The notes under the pieces: model-generated | Seen by the model: the letters and a program-made list of their open reading frames with translations, nothing else | Database searches by the model: none | Told to the model about the DNA's origin: nothing | DNA from: Pseudomonas sp. Tri1 | GTDB taxonomy: Bacteria; Pseudomonadota; Gammaproteobacteria; Pseudomonadales; Pseudomonadaceae | Length of the DNA: 64,000 bases | Direction of reading: 5' to 3' | Assembly (NCBI RefSeq): GCF_017968885.1 | Contig: NZ_CP072913.1 | Coordinates: forward strand, 2,650,001 to 2,714,000 | Part shown: piece after piece, positions 17,484 to 27,345 of the stretch | How the letters are laid out: each line of letters begins with the position of its first letter | Position numbering within the stretch: the first letter of the stretch is position 1 | Position numbers and translations under genes: made by a program

Positions 17484-18866
17484 ATGCAAACCATCTCCGA
17501 GCAGTTGCCCGCCCAGGCGCAAGCTGGCGGGCTCGATTTTGAAGACCGGACCTACCGCAAGGTCATCTGGCGGATCCTGCCAGTCCTGCTCTTGTGCTAC
17601 ATGGCGGCCTACCTCGACCGGGTGAACATCGGTTTCGCCAAGCTCGACATGCTCAACGAGCTGCAATTCAGCAACACTGTGTATGCCTTGGGCGCCAGTA
17701 TGTTTTTCTGGGGCTATTTCCTTTTCGAAGTCCCCAGCAACCTGTTGCTGCATCGCTTTGGCGCGCGGTTCTGGATTGCCCGGATCATGCTGACCTGGGC
17801 GCTGGTCTCCATGGCCGTCGCCTACACCGTGCCGCTGGCGGGGTTTTTCCACATCGAATCGAGCAGCATGTTCTACGTGCTGCGCTTTCTGTTGGGCATC
17901 TGTGAAGCCGGTTTTTTCCCCGGTGTGATCCTGTACCTCAATTACTGGTTCCCCACCCATCGGCAAAGCCGGGTGATGTCTGGTTTCCTGCTGGCCTTGC
18001 CGGTCAGCCTGACCCTGGGCGGCATACTTTCCGGTTGGCTGATGAACAGCATGCAAGGGGTGCATGGCCTGTCCGGCTGGCAATGGATGCTGCTCATCGA
18101 GGGCGTCCCGTCCATCATCATGGCGTTCGTGGTGATCGTCTGCCTGGCCGACAACATCGACAAAGCCAAATGGCTGAGCGTTGCGGAAAAAGCCATGCTC
18201 AAGGCCAATCTGCACACCGATAACCAGGGCAAGGCCACACGCTTGAGCGAAGTGTTTTTCAACCCGCGGGTGTGGTTGCTGGTGCTGATTCTGCTGACCT
18301 TCAACACTGGCTTCTACGGCCTGGCGTTCTGGATGCCCTCGATCATCAAGAGCACGGGTATCACCAACAGTTTGCACATCGGCTTGCTGACCGCCATCCC
18401 ATACTCGGTGGCGATCGTGGCGATGCTGCTCAATGCACGACATTCCAATCGCACCGGTGAGCGACGCCTGCACGCGGCCATTCCCGCCTTCATCGGTGGC
18501 GCCGGCCTGATCCTCAGTGCCTTCTTCGCCGATAACCTGGTGTTGTCCGTGCTCTTTCTCAGTGTCTCCGCCTCGGGGATCCTCAGCCTGATGCCGATTT
18601 TCTGGACCTTGCCCGGGACCGTGCTCTCGGGTGTCGCTGCCGCGGCCGGCATCGGCATGATCAATGCCATCGGCAACCTGTCGGGTTTCACCGGTTCGAT
18701 GATCACCGCCGTGGCGGAAAACCTTACCGGCAATATCAACAACGGCACCTATGTGCTGGCCCTGTGTCTGTTGGTCAGTGGCGGGCTGATCCTGGCCATT
18801 CCCGCATCGATGCTCGGCAGGACAGCGAAAAACGTGGTCACCCCGGCAAACCTGGAGGTCGCATGA
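17484..18866 (+). CDS. MFS transporter of the anion:cation symporter (ACS) family
   Basis: A 460-residue protein with about twelve membrane segments. The N-terminal region has the ACS features YRKVIWRILPVLLLCY and AYLDRVNIGFAKL, followed by GYFLFEVPSNLLLHRFGAR. ACS members carry organic anions such as glucarate, galactonate, hexuronates or phthalate with protons. AGGGG precedes the ATG. Its stop overlaps the SDR start (ATGA at 18863-18866), showing translational coupling. The context, a sugar-acid dehydratase and keto-deoxy acid enzymes, makes an aldonate the likely cargo. Confidence 0.88.
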   Translation: MQTISEQLPAQAQAGGLDFEDRTYRKVIWRILPVLLLCYMAAYLDRVNIGFAKLDMLNELQFSNTVYALGASMFFWGYFLFEVPSNLLLHRFGARFWIARIMLTWALVSMAVAYTVPLAGFFHIESSSMFYVLRFLLGICEAGFFPGVILYLNYWFPTHRQSRVMSGFLLALPVSLTLGGILSGWLMNSMQGVHGLSGWQWMLLIEGVPSIIMAFVVIVCLADNIDKAKWLSVAEKAMLKANLHTDNQGKATRLSEVFFNPRVWLLVLILLTFNTGFYGLAFWMPSIIKSTGITNSLHIGLLTAIPYSVAIVAMLLNARHSNRTGERRLHAAIPAFIGGAGLILSAFFADNLVLSVLFLSVSASGILSLMPIFWTLPGTVLSGVAAAAGIGMINAIGNLSGFTGSMITAVAENLTGNINNGTYVLALCLLVSGGLILAIPASMLGRTAKNVVTPANLEVA

Positions 18867-19603
18867 ACCTGCAGAACAAACGGGTGCTGGTCACCGCTGC
18901 GGGGCAGGGCATTGGTCTGGCCAGCGCCGTGGCCTTCGCCGGGGCCGGTGCCGAGGTGTTTGCCAGTGACATCGATATCCACGCCCTGGCGGGCATCGAA
19001 GGGATTACCGCCATCACCCTGGATGTCACGTCGGCCACTGCCATCAGCGCCGCCTGCGAACGCATTGGTGGGCTGGACGTGTTGTTCAACTGCGCCGGTT
19101 ACGTGCACAGCGGCAACATCCTCGAATGCGACGAAGTCGCCTGGGCGCGTTCGCTGGACCTCAATGTCACGGCCATGTACCGGACGATCCGCGCATTCTT
19201 GCCGGGCATGCTGGCGCGGGGTGGCGGTTCTATCATCAACATGTCGTCGGTGGCCTCCAGCCTCAAAGGTGTGCCGAACCGTTTTGCCTATGCGGCCAGC
19301 AAAGCGGCCGTGGTGGGCCTGACGAAGGCCGTTGCCATCGACTTTGTCACTCAGGGCATCCGTTGTAACGCGATATGCCCGGGTACCGTGGACTCTCCGT
19401 CACTGCGTCAGCGCATCGCCGTTCAGGCCGCGCAACAAGGCGTGGATGAGGTACAGGTCTACCGGCAATTCCTTGAACGCCAGCCCATGGGCCGTATCGG
19501 CAGTACCGAAGAAATCGCCCAGTTGGCCTTGTATCTGGGCAGCGATGCATCGAGCTACACCACCGGTGGCGTGCATGTCATCGACGGCGGCATGAGTATC
19601 TGA
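18863..19603 (+). CDS. SDR family dehydrogenase, probable 2-keto-3-deoxy-sugar-acid 4-dehydrogenase
   Basis: A 246-residue SDR. The NAD-binding motif is TAAGQGIG (residues 10-17) with Asp near 34 that favours NAD; NMSS and YAASK supply the catalytic Ser, Tyr and Lys; the end is HVIDGGMSI. TAAGQGIG and the short length are shared with 2-keto-3-deoxy-L-fuconate dehydrogenases and DHRS6. Those enzymes make 2,4-diketo-3-deoxy acids, which an FAH-family hydrolase then splits, and such a hydrolase is the next gene. Start and upstream stop overlap as ATGA. I infer the reaction from this pairing; the exact chain length of the substrate is open. Confidence 0.75.
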   Translation: MNLQNKRVLVTAAGQGIGLASAVAFAGAGAEVFASDIDIHALAGIEGITAITLDVTSATAISAACERIGGLDVLFNCAGYVHSGNILECDEVAWARSLDLNVTAMYRTIRAFLPGMLARGGGSIINMSSVASSLKGVPNRFAYAASKAAVVGLTKAVAIDFVTQGIRCNAICPGTVDSPSLRQRIAVQAAQQGVDEVQVYRQFLERQPMGRIGSTEEIAQLALYLGSDASSYTTGGVHVIDGGMSI

Positions 19604-19639
19604 ACCCGTGCCCACTTTGAATTTGAACAGGAGCACTCC

Positions 19640-20488
19640 ATGAAACTGTTGCGTTACGGCGAAAAAGGTTCGGAGAAGCCCGGCCTGTTGGATGCCGATC
19701 ATCAGATCCGTGATCTGTCGGGCCACGTACCGGATATCGCCGGGCAGGTCCTGAGTCCGGACAGCCTGGCAGCGCTCGCCGCCCTCGACCCGCGCAGCCT
19801 GCCGGTCGTTGCCGGGCAACCCCGGATTGGTGCCTGTGTCGGACAGGTCGGCAAATTTATCTGCATCGGCCTGAACTACGCCGACCATGCGACCGAGTCG
19901 AATATGGAGGTGCCGAAAGAGCCGATCATCTTCAACAAGTGGACCAGCGCCATCTGCGGCCCGAACGACGACATCCAGATCCCGCGCGGCTCACTCAAGA
20001 CCGACTGGGAAGTCGAGCTGGGTGTGGTCATCGGTAAAGGCGGGCGCTACATCGATGAAGCGAACGCCATGGAACATGTCGCTGGCTACTGCGTCATTAA
20101 CGACGTGTCGGAGCGCGAGTGGCAACTGGAGCGCGGTGGCACCTGGGACAAGGGCAAAGGCTTCGACACCTTTGGCCCCCTTGGCCCATGGCTGGTGACC
20201 CGGGACGAAATCGCTGATCCCCATGACCTGGATCTCTGGCTGGAGGTCGACGGACACCGCTATCAGAACGGCAATACCCGGACGCTGATCTTCAGCGTGC
20301 CGCAACTGATTGCCTACCTGAGCCGCTGCATGAGCCTGCAACCGGGCGATGTGATTTCGACCGGCACGCCACCCGGTGTGGGCTTGGGCATCAAGCCTCA
20401 GCCGGTTTTCCTGCGTCCGGGCCAGACCCTGCGCTTGGGGATCGCAGGGTTGGGTGAACAACGTCAGGTCACGGTGCAAGCGGACTGA
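19640..20488 (+). CDS. FAH-family hydrolase, probable 2,4-diketo-3-deoxy-sugar-acid hydrolase
   Basis: A 282-residue enzyme of the fumarylacetoacetate hydrolase family: FICIGLNYADHA, the metal-ligand region DWEVELGVVIGKG, NDVSEREWQ, and STGTPPGVGLG near the C terminus. It belongs with the diketo-deoxy-fuconate/rhamnonate hydrolases that cut 2,4-diketo-3-deoxy acids into pyruvate plus a hydroxy acid (lactate from hexonates, glycolate from pentonates). AGGAG precedes the ATG, and the gene follows the SDR by 36 bases. Together they form an oxidative branch for the product of the XylD-type dehydratase. It is intact, unlike the XylX-like member of the same superfamily upstream. Confidence 0.8.
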   Translation: MKLLRYGEKGSEKPGLLDADHQIRDLSGHVPDIAGQVLSPDSLAALAALDPRSLPVVAGQPRIGACVGQVGKFICIGLNYADHATESNMEVPKEPIIFNKWTSAICGPNDDIQIPRGSLKTDWEVELGVVIGKGGRYIDEANAMEHVAGYCVINDVSEREWQLERGGTWDKGKGFDTFGPLGPWLVTRDEIADPHDLDLWLEVDGHRYQNGNTRTLIFSVPQLIAYLSRCMSLQPGDVISTGTPPGVGLGIKPQPVFLRPGQTLRLGIAGLGEQRQVTVQAD

Positions 20489-20631
20489 TCCAACCTTCTT
20501 CGGCATTGGCGGGAAGGAACCCGGCAGCGAGGCAAGCTGTCTCGTTGTTGGGGAGCACCCTCAATTTCTGATGCGCTCTCTGGCATCATGGATGTCCATT
20601 ATTTTGGGACTGTGTGCTCGCCGAGGCCGAT

Positions 20632-21882
20632 GTGGATCAAAACCGTCGTAACGACCTTTCCCTGGATGGTGTGAATTTCTTCCTCGCCGATGTGCGCGAC
20701 GGGCTGGGTCCTTACCTGGCGATCTATTTGTTGGCGGTGCATCGTTGGGACCCGGCCAGCATTGGCGTGGTAATGACTGTGGCGGCTATCGTCGGGCTCA
20801 TTGCCCAGGCGCCCGCCGGCGCATTGATCGACCGGGTGCGCAGCAAGCGCGCCGTGGTGGCCGCTGCGGCATTGCTGGTGACGCTGGGTTGCCTGGTGCT
20901 GCCATTCACCTCTTCGTTCGGCCTGGTGGCATTGACCCAGGCGCTCAGCGCCGTGGCGGCCTCGGTGTTCGCCCCAGCCATTGCCGCGATTTCCCTGGGT
21001 ATTACCGGCCCGCGGGCCTTCACCCGGCGCACTGGCCGCAACGAGACGTTCAACCATGCGGGCAACGCCTGTGCAGCGTTGCTGGCCGGTGGGTTCGCCT
21101 GGCTGTTCGGCCCGATCGCGGTGTTCTACCTGATGGCGGCGATGGCACTGGCCAGCGTCGTGGCGGTCAGTTGCGTGTCCGCCAAGGCCATCGACCATGA
21201 CGTGGCGCGCGGCCTGGTGGCCGGCCAGTCGCTCCAGGGCCCGGTGCCCTCGGCACTGCGGGTGTTGCTGGATAACCGCACGCTCTTGTTGTTCGCCCTG
21301 TGCTGCGGGCTGTTTCACCTGGCGAATGCGGCGATGCTCACCCTGGTCAGTCAGAAGCTCGCCCTGGCCAATGCGCACCTGGCCACGCCGCTGACCTCGG
21401 CGTGTATCGTCGCGGCGCAACTGGTGATGGTGCCCATGGCCTGGCTGGTCGGCACCAAGGCCGATGACTGGGGTCGCAAGCCGCTACTGCTGGCCGGTTT
21501 CCTGATCCTGCCGATTCGCGGCGTGCTGTATGTACTCTCGGACGATCCTTACTGGCTGGTGGCGGTGCAACTGCTGGACGGCGTCGGCGCCGGGCTGTTT
21601 GGCGCGCTGTTCCCTTTGGTGGTCAAGGACCTAACCCAGGGCACCGGGCGTTTCAACGTCAGCCTCGGTGTGCTGTCGACGGTGTTCGGCCTGGGTGCCG
21701 CGCTGAGCAACAGCCTGGCTGGCTTCGTGGTGCAAGGGGCCGGCTACAGCGCTGCGTTCCTGACGCTGGCGGCGATTGCGGCATTGGCATTTGGGCTGCT
21801 GCTGGCCTTGCCGGAGACCTTCAGGCCAAGTCGTGCTTCCCAGTCCGGTTCCGTTCCCGCGTCTGACTGGGAAAGCGCCTGA
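20632..21882 (+). CDS. MFS transporter
   Basis: A 416-residue protein with about twelve membrane segments and the MFS signature around GALIDRVRSKRAVVAAA between segments 2 and 3. I chose the GTG at 20632, which has GAGG five bases upstream and gives a start at DQNRRNDLSLDGVNFFLAD; a GTG at 20614 in the same frame is the alternative. It lies 143 bases after the FAH hydrolase in the same direction. The sequence gives no substrate. Members of this kind with the LADVRDGLGPYL start are often annotated as efflux or sugar transporters. I see no operator like those of the sugar-acid operons before it. Confidence 0.75.
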   Translation: MDQNRRNDLSLDGVNFFLADVRDGLGPYLAIYLLAVHRWDPASIGVVMTVAAIVGLIAQAPAGALIDRVRSKRAVVAAAALLVTLGCLVLPFTSSFGLVALTQALSAVAASVFAPAIAAISLGITGPRAFTRRTGRNETFNHAGNACAALLAGGFAWLFGPIAVFYLMAAMALASVVAVSCVSAKAIDHDVARGLVAGQSLQGPVPSALRVLLDNRTLLLFALCCGLFHLANAAMLTLVSQKLALANAHLATPLTSACIVAAQLVMVPMAWLVGTKADDWGRKPLLLAGFLILPIRGVLYVLSDDPYWLVAVQLLDGVGAGLFGALFPLVVKDLTQGTGRFNVSLGVLSTVFGLGAALSNSLAGFVVQGAGYSAAFLTLAAIAALAFGLLLALPETFRPSRASQSGSVPASDWESA

Positions 21883-21947
21883 GTGTCTCGCATCGGGTTT
21901 CAGTCGTTAGCCGCCGTGCGCGCTCGCATGACGGCATCCGTCAGTCC

Positions 21948-23999
21948 TTAGATACGGAAATGCCCCACCAGGTGCTGCTGATGGTTGGCCATGGCATGCA
22001 GCGAATGGCTGGTCTGGGATGCTTCCTGCATCTGGCCGGTCAATGTTTCGCTGATGCTTCGAATGTCACTGACGCGACGGCTGATGTCTTCCACGACTGA
22101 ACTTTGCTCCAGGGAGGCGCTGGCGATCTGCTGGTTCATTTGTTCGATCAACTCCACGGCGTCGGTGATGTGTTGCAGCGCCCCTTGGGTTTTTTCGACT
22201 TGAACGACGCTGCCCCGGGCCAGTTCGCGGCTCAGTTGGGTGCTGTGCACCACGTCCTGGCTCAGCTGTTGCAACGCTTCGATCACCGTGCGTATCTGCT
22301 CGACCGAGTTCTGGGTGTTGCTGGCCAAGTGTCGAACTTCGTCAGCCACCACCGCGAAGCCACGACCCTGTTCACCCGCCCTGGCTGCTTCGATGGCGGC
22401 ATTCAAGGCCAGCAGGTTGGTCTGCTGGGCGATGGCGCAGATGACGTCCAGGACCTGGTTGATTTGTTGGCTATTTTCCGCCAACACCTTCACCTGTCCG
22501 AGTGTCGTTTCCAGGCGCCGGTCGAGGGTATCGATGCTATTGACGGCGTTGGCGAACAATTCCCGGCCTGATCGGCTGGCATTTTCGGCGACAGTGGCAG
22601 CGTCTGCCGCTTGGTGAGAGTGGCGGGCGACTTGCTGGGCGCTGGTACTCATTTCATGCAGTGCGGTGGCGGCCAGTTCGACTTCCTGATACTGCTTGTG
22701 CATGCCCGCACTGACCTCCCGGGCCACCCGCGCAGAGGTGTCGGCGGTGTCCCGTGTATCCAGGGAAGCCTGCTGGATATCTCGGATGATGGGCTGCAAT
22801 TTGTCGAGAAAGCGATTGAACCCACTGGCCAGTTGGCCCAGTTCATCGCGGCGATCATTGGGCAGTCGCTGGGTGAGGTCACCGTCGCCCTCGACAATGG
22901 CATCGAGCATATGAGCCACACTGAGCAGCGGTCGGGTCACCCCGTAGGCGGTCAGCCAGATCAGCAATAATCCCAGGCCGCTGGCCAACAATCCCAGGCT
23001 GAGGTTGAACCAATTCGCTTGGCGACTCTTGTCATCCAACCGGGCCTGCATTTGCAGGGCCGGTGCCTGAACCAGCGCTTCGGGTACGCGTATCTGCAAC
23101 TGCCAAGGAGCATTTTGCGTGACGGTTTGCACCGCTTGCCGCACGTCGATGGAGCTGCCCGATACGCTGCCGCTGTGGCCGGCTATTTGGCCGGACGGGG
23201 AAAGAATGTTGATTTCGCTGTGGCCGGGATACAGGTCCGCGGCAAGGCTGGCGGCGAGTTTCTGCAGGGTATCGAGGCTGATGTCCATGCCTACGACGCC
23301 GATGGCTTTGCCTTTATCCATCAGCGGCACCGAAATGCTGCTCATCAGGGTTTTCTGGCCTTCGACCTCAACCGCGTAAGGCTCTGTCACGCAGGTGCGC
23401 TCCTGAGTCTGTGGGCAGACGTACCAGGCGTTTGCCGGTTCGCTACCCGCCGGCGCCTCATTGGCGAAGATCTGTGCTTCGCTGAGCACTTGCTGAACCA
23501 GGTCTCCAGGCTGGCTTTGCGACCAATACAGGGAAAAACGACCTTGTTCGTTACTGGCCAGGTCACGTTGTCCAGCAAACACCGAATCCTTACCGGCCAG
23601 CGCGTCGGGCAGCAGTACGACGTACAGGCCGAGGATCTTCTCGCGACTGAGCAGTGTTTGGCGGGTCACGCTGATCAGGTCCTGACGCAATTGCTCGGCG
23701 GTCAACCGCCCGTTCTGGGCCTGGGCGCGCAGTTGCAGGACCTGTTGGGCAAACCCTTCCCCATACAGGGCGGTTTCGCTGAAAAACCGTTCCACCCGCT
23801 GACCGTGAGCGAAGGCCTGGGCCTGTAGACCTTCCAGGGCCGATTGCCCAAGCAACTGGCTGCTCTGCAATTTCAACAGCTTGGCACCCTGTTGATTCTG
23901 GTACAGGGTCGCGCCAGTCAACGCGCCGACGACGGCCAGCAGGGACAGCCCACTCAAGAGAGTGATGCGCCATTGGATAGTGAGGCGAGTGAAAAGCAT
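21948..23999 (-). CDS. Methyl-accepting chemotaxis protein with dCACHE sensor
   Basis: A 683-residue chemoreceptor. TM1 is at about 8-30 ([18 protein letters not shown]), followed by a periplasmic double-CACHE domain. This holds a W-Y...EPY region (NAWYVC to [11 protein letters not shown]) resembling the ligand site of amino-acid and amine sensors, and [15 protein letters not shown]2 is around [24 protein letters not shown] domain follows, and then the signalling hairpin with [20 protein letters not shown] at the tip. The ATG at 23997-23999 was chosen because [11 protein letters not shown] is the usual start; a longer frame is open. It is convergent with the MFS gene and divergent from the amine-type permease operon, so it may sense that operon's substrate. 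Confidence 0.9.
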   Translation of the reverse strand: MLFTRLTIQWRITLLSGLSLLAVVGALTGATLYQNQQGAKLLKLQSSQLLGQSALEGLQAQAFAHGQRVERFFSETALYGEGFAQQVLQLRAQAQNGRLTAEQLRQDLISVTRQTLLSREKILGLYVVLLPDALAGKDSVFAGQRDLASNEQGRFSLYWSQSQPGDLVQQVLSEAQIFANEAPAGSEPANAWYVCPQTQERTCVTEPYAVEVEGQKTLMSSISVPLMDKGKAIGVVGMDISLDTLQKLAASLAADLYPGHSEINILSPSGQIAGHSGSVSGSSIDVRQAVQTVTQNAPWQLQIRVPEALVQAPALQMQARLDDKSRQANWFNLSLGLLASGLGLLLIWLTAYGVTRPLLSVAHMLDAIVEGDGDLTQRLPNDRRDELGQLASGFNRFLDKLQPIIRDIQQASLDTRDTADTSARVAREVSAGMHKQYQEVELAATALHEMSTSAQQVARHSHQAADAATVAENASRSGRELFANAVNSIDTLDRRLETTLGQVKVLAENSQQINQVLDVICAIAQQTNLLALNAAIEAARAGEQGRGFAVVADEVRHLASNTQNSVEQIRTVIEALQQLSQDVVHSTQLSRELARGSVVQVEKTQGALQHITDAVELIEQMNQQIASASLEQSSVVEDISRRVSDIRSISETLTGQMQEASQTSHSLHAMANHQQHLVGHFRI

Positions 24000-24370
24000 G
24001 TCGAGATTCCTGCGCCTGGGGCTCCAGGCCGCGCGGGCCAAGACCTGTGCAGGTGTTGGAAGGGCGCGACCCATTTGATTTTTATTGTTCTGCGACCGGC
24101 ACCGGGGTTGAAGGGCGGGCAAGGCTATCTTGCGCGAGGAAGAGCCGGCCAGTTAGCCCGAATCGGCAACAACGGTCGTGTTGCCTGACATGGCGGTGGT
24201 CCACTTTGGGGCGTCGTCGGGGATGCTGCCGATTTGGGATAGCGAAGGGTTTTGGCCAAGGCATAGGATCGAATCCAGCGTGCAACCAAAACAATAAGCG
24301 TCTGGAACGCGGTGAAGCTGGCCGCGGCCCGATCCTACAGCGACTGCCTCATACAATAAGGTCAAGATAA
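24000..24370. other. Divergent intergenic region with inverted repeat
   Basis: This 371-base gap separates the chemoreceptor and permease genes and must hold both promoters. The one structure I see is GGCAACA (24165-24171) with TGTTGCC (24179-24185) around a seven-base centre, a possible operator. No gene of convincing codon content is present. Confidence 0.4.
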
Positions 24371-25819
24371 ATGAGTGTGTCTTTCCCGATCAGCAACTCT
24401 ACGGAGTTGAAGCGAGGCGCCCTGGGCGTTGGCTTCATTATTTTCTTTGTGATTTCGGCGGCGAGTCCACTGAGTGTCATCGCCGGGGGCTTTCCCATTG
24501 GCATCATGCTGGGTAATGGCGCTGGCACGCCGGCCTTGCTGATCCTGGCGCTACTGGTGCTACTGGCGTTCTCGGTGGGGTACACCGCCATGTCCCGGCA
24601 CCTGACCAACGCCGGCGGTTTCTACGCGTTCACCGCCCGTGGCCTGGGTGGCCTGGCCGGTGGTGCGGCGGGGGTGTTGGCGATGTTTGCCTACAACATT
24701 CTCCAGGTTGGCCTGTACGGCATGTTCGGCGGCGTCGTCAGCGGCACCATGGCCAGCGTCTTCGGCGTGGAGTTGCCATGGTGGTGTTATTCGCTCCTGG
24801 CGATGGCGAGCGTGGCGATTCTCGGTTATCGCAAGATCGACCTGTCTGCCCGGGTGCTGTCGGTGATGGTGATTGCCGAGTACCTGGCCATCCTGGTACT
24901 GGATTTCGCCATTCTCAGAACCGGTGGCGACAGTGGCATCAATCTCGATTCCTTCGACCGCAGCCATGTGTTCAGTGGGACGCCTTCTATCGGCTTGCTG
25001 TTCTGTTTCGCCGCTTTTATCGGCTTTGAGGCCACCACCATTTACGGTGAGGAAGCCAAGAATCCGCACCGTACCATTCCGATTGCAACCTACAGCTCGG
25101 TATTGTTGATCGGTGGTTTCTACGCCTTGTCGGTCTGGTCGATGGTGGTGGGTGTGGGGGCAGACAAGATCGTTCCGATGCTGCAAGCCCTGCAGGATCC
25201 CACCACGTTCATTTATGGCATGTCCGATCATTTTGTCGGCCCGCAACTGACCCAGATCATCCGGGTGCTGTTCATGGTCAGTATCTACGCCGGGCTGTTG
25301 GCGTTTCACAATGCCGCCGCACGTTACTTCTATGCCATCGGGCGTGACGGTCTGTTGCCCCGCCAACTGGGCACTACCCACCGCGTCCACCAGAGCCCGC
25401 ACATGGGTTCGGCGCTGCAAAGTCTGATCGCTGCCGTGGTTGTACTGATTTTCGCCGCGTTGGATGCCGATCCGATCCTGCAACTGTTCGCCTGGTTCTC
25501 CAACCTGGCCACGCTGTGCGTGATTCTGCTCATGGCGCTGACCTCGGCTGCGGTGTTTGTCTACTTTCGCGCCCACCCGGAACTCAAGCTTGGCGTTCTG
25601 CGCGGCCAAGTCTTGCCCGGCTTCTCCTGCCTGGCGTTGGTGGCAGTCCTGATACTTGCTGTGATGCATTTCGATGTGCTGACCGGCGCCAGCAAACTCT
25701 TGTCGTATGCCCTTTGCGCCGTCATTCCCGCGGCACTGATCGGCGGCCTGTTACTCGCCGCCCGGCTGCGCAAGGTCTCGCCCGAGCGATTCATGGCCCT
25801 GGGCAGCCACAAGCTCTAG
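24371..25819 (+). CDS. APC family amino acid/amine permease
   Basis: A 482-residue permease with about twelve membrane segments. The N-terminal FFVISAASPLSVIAGG and the segment FAAFIGFEATTIYGEEAKNP are typical of the amino acid-polyamine-organocation family. AAGGT precedes the ATG. It is the first gene of a same-direction run with an aldehyde dehydrogenase (93 bases on), an aminotransferase (11 bases after that) and a porin. The set points to an amine or omega-amino acid that is imported here, transaminated and oxidised. The specific substrate is not visible. Confidence 0.85.
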   Translation: MSVSFPISNSTELKRGALGVGFIIFFVISAASPLSVIAGGFPIGIMLGNGAGTPALLILALLVLLAFSVGYTAMSRHLTNAGGFYAFTARGLGGLAGGAAGVLAMFAYNILQVGLYGMFGGVVSGTMASVFGVELPWWCYSLLAMASVAILGYRKIDLSARVLSVMVIAEYLAILVLDFAILRTGGDSGINLDSFDRSHVFSGTPSIGLLFCFAAFIGFEATTIYGEEAKNPHRTIPIATYSSVLLIGGFYALSVWSMVVGVGADKIVPMLQALQDPTTFIYGMSDHFVGPQLTQIIRVLFMVSIYAGLLAFHNAAARYFYAIGRDGLLPRQLGTTHRVHQSPHMGSALQSLIAAVVVLIFAALDADPILQLFAWFSNLATLCVILLMALTSAAVFVYFRAHPELKLGVLRGQVLPGFSCLALVAVLILAVMHFDVLTGASKLLSYALCAVIPAALIGGLLLAARLRKVSPERFMALGSHKL

Positions 25820-25912
25820 CCCCAGGGCATCACGCGGCACTGTTCAACTCTCACGAAAATACCGATCCACGCTGTTCGGGACGGCCCGTCAGCGCGCGAA
25901 AGGGAGGCTCTT

Positions 25913-27334
25913 ATGCACGATTATCAAATGCTCATCAATGGGGTTCAGGTCAGGGGTGAAAACGGCCACTTTGATGTGCTCAACCCGGCGAACGGTAGCG
26001 CATTCGCTCAATGCCCCGCCGGCTCTCTGGCTCAGTTGGACCTTGCCGTCGCGGCGGCGCAGGCAGCCTTTGGCGAGTGGCGACACAGCACTCACGAGGA
26101 TCGTCGCGGGCGCCTGCTGAACATCGCTGCGGATATCGAGCAGCATGCCCAGGCGTTGGCCCGGCTCATCGTCCTGGAACAGGGCAAGCCATTGGCGCTG
26201 GCTGTCTTCGAGGTCATGGGCGCGGCGGCGTGGACGCGTTATGCCGCCGAGCAACAGATTCCCGTGGAACTGGTGGAGGACACCCCCACCCAACGCATCG
26301 AGTTGCATCGCAAACCTTTGGGCGTCGTGGCCTCGATCACGCCCTGGAATTGGCCGTTCATGATCGCCGTCTGGCACATCATGCCCGCGCTGCGTGCCGG
26401 TAACTGCGTGATCAGCAAACCGTCGAGCCTGACCCCCTTGAGTACCTTGCGCCTGGTGGAAATCATCGCCCGTCATGTTCCCCGGGGCGTGATCAATGTC
26501 GTGACCGGCGAGCAAGGTTTTGGCCGTGCGATCACTGCACACACCGGCATTCAGAAGATTGTCTTCACTGGCTCGACCGCCACGGGCCAAAGCGTGATGC
26601 GTGGCGCCGCTGGCAATCTCAAGCGCTTGACGCTGGAGCTGGGTGGCAATGATGCCGCCATCGTGCTGCCAGGCACGCCGATCGAGGCGGTGGTCGAAGA
26701 CATTTTCCAGGCGGCCTTCCTGAACATGGGGCAGACCTGCGCCGCCCTCAAGCGCTTGTACATTCACCAATCCCAATATGAAGCCTTTGCCCAGGCACTG
26801 ACGCGCATTGCTGCGCGTCAGGTCGTGGGCGACGGTTTGGAGCCCGAAGTCACTTTCGGTCCGGTGCAGAACCTTGAACAGCTGGAGCTGGTGGAGGCGC
26901 TGGTGGCTGACGCCCGGGCCCAAGGGGCTCGCGTTCTATGCGGTGGTGCGCGCCTGGACCGACCGGGCTTTTTCTATCCGCCGACCCTGGTCGCCGATGT
27001 GACGGACGGGCAGCGCCTGGTGGATGAGGAACAGTTCGGGCCGGTGCTGCCGCTGATTGCTTACCAGAATGTCGAGGATGTCCTGCGCCGCGCCAATGCC
27101 GGCGAGATGGGCTTGGGCGGGTCGGTCTGGGGCGCTGATGTCGAGCAGGCACAGGCCTTGGCCAGTCGTCTTGAAAGCGGCGTGGCCTGGGTCAACTGCC
27201 ACGCACAAATCCAGCCGAATACGCCATTTGGCGGCAGCAAGATGTCCGGGTTCGGTGTCGAGTTCGGCCTTGAAGGGTTGCTGGAATTTACTGGCCAGCA
27301 ACTGCTGTTTGTACGCAAGCGTGAAACTGAGTGA
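25913..27334 (+). CDS. NAD(P)-dependent aldehyde dehydrogenase
   Basis: A 473-residue ALDH. The catalytic Glu is in LTLELGGND and the nucleophilic Cys in GQTCAALKR; PWNWPF, FTGSTATGQ and FGPVLPL are in the usual order, so it should be active. GGGAGG lies before the ATG. It is placed between the APC permease and the omega-aminotransferase, so the natural substrate is the aldehyde formed by transamination, for example a semialdehyde. Because its operon lies beside a sugar-acid cluster with a Weimberg-type gene, alpha-ketoglutarate semialdehyde is a possible alternative, but the operon context favours the amine route. Confidence 0.88.
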   Translation: MHDYQMLINGVQVRGENGHFDVLNPANGSAFAQCPAGSLAQLDLAVAAAQAAFGEWRHSTHEDRRGRLLNIAADIEQHAQALARLIVLEQGKPLALAVFEVMGAAAWTRYAAEQQIPVELVEDTPTQRIELHRKPLGVVASITPWNWPFMIAVWHIMPALRAGNCVISKPSSLTPLSTLRLVEIIARHVPRGVINVVTGEQGFGRAITAHTGIQKIVFTGSTATGQSVMRGAAGNLKRLTLELGGNDAAIVLPGTPIEAVVEDIFQAAFLNMGQTCAALKRLYIHQSQYEAFAQALTRIAARQVVGDGLEPEVTFGPVQNLEQLELVEALVADARAQGARVLCGGARLDRPGFFYPPTLVADVTDGQRLVDEEQFGPVLPLIAYQNVEDVLRRANAGEMGLGGSVWGADVEQAQALASRLESGVAWVNCHAQIQPNTPFGGSKMSGFGVEFGLEGLLEFTGQQLLFVRKRETE

Positions 27335-27345
27335 GGACTTGAACC

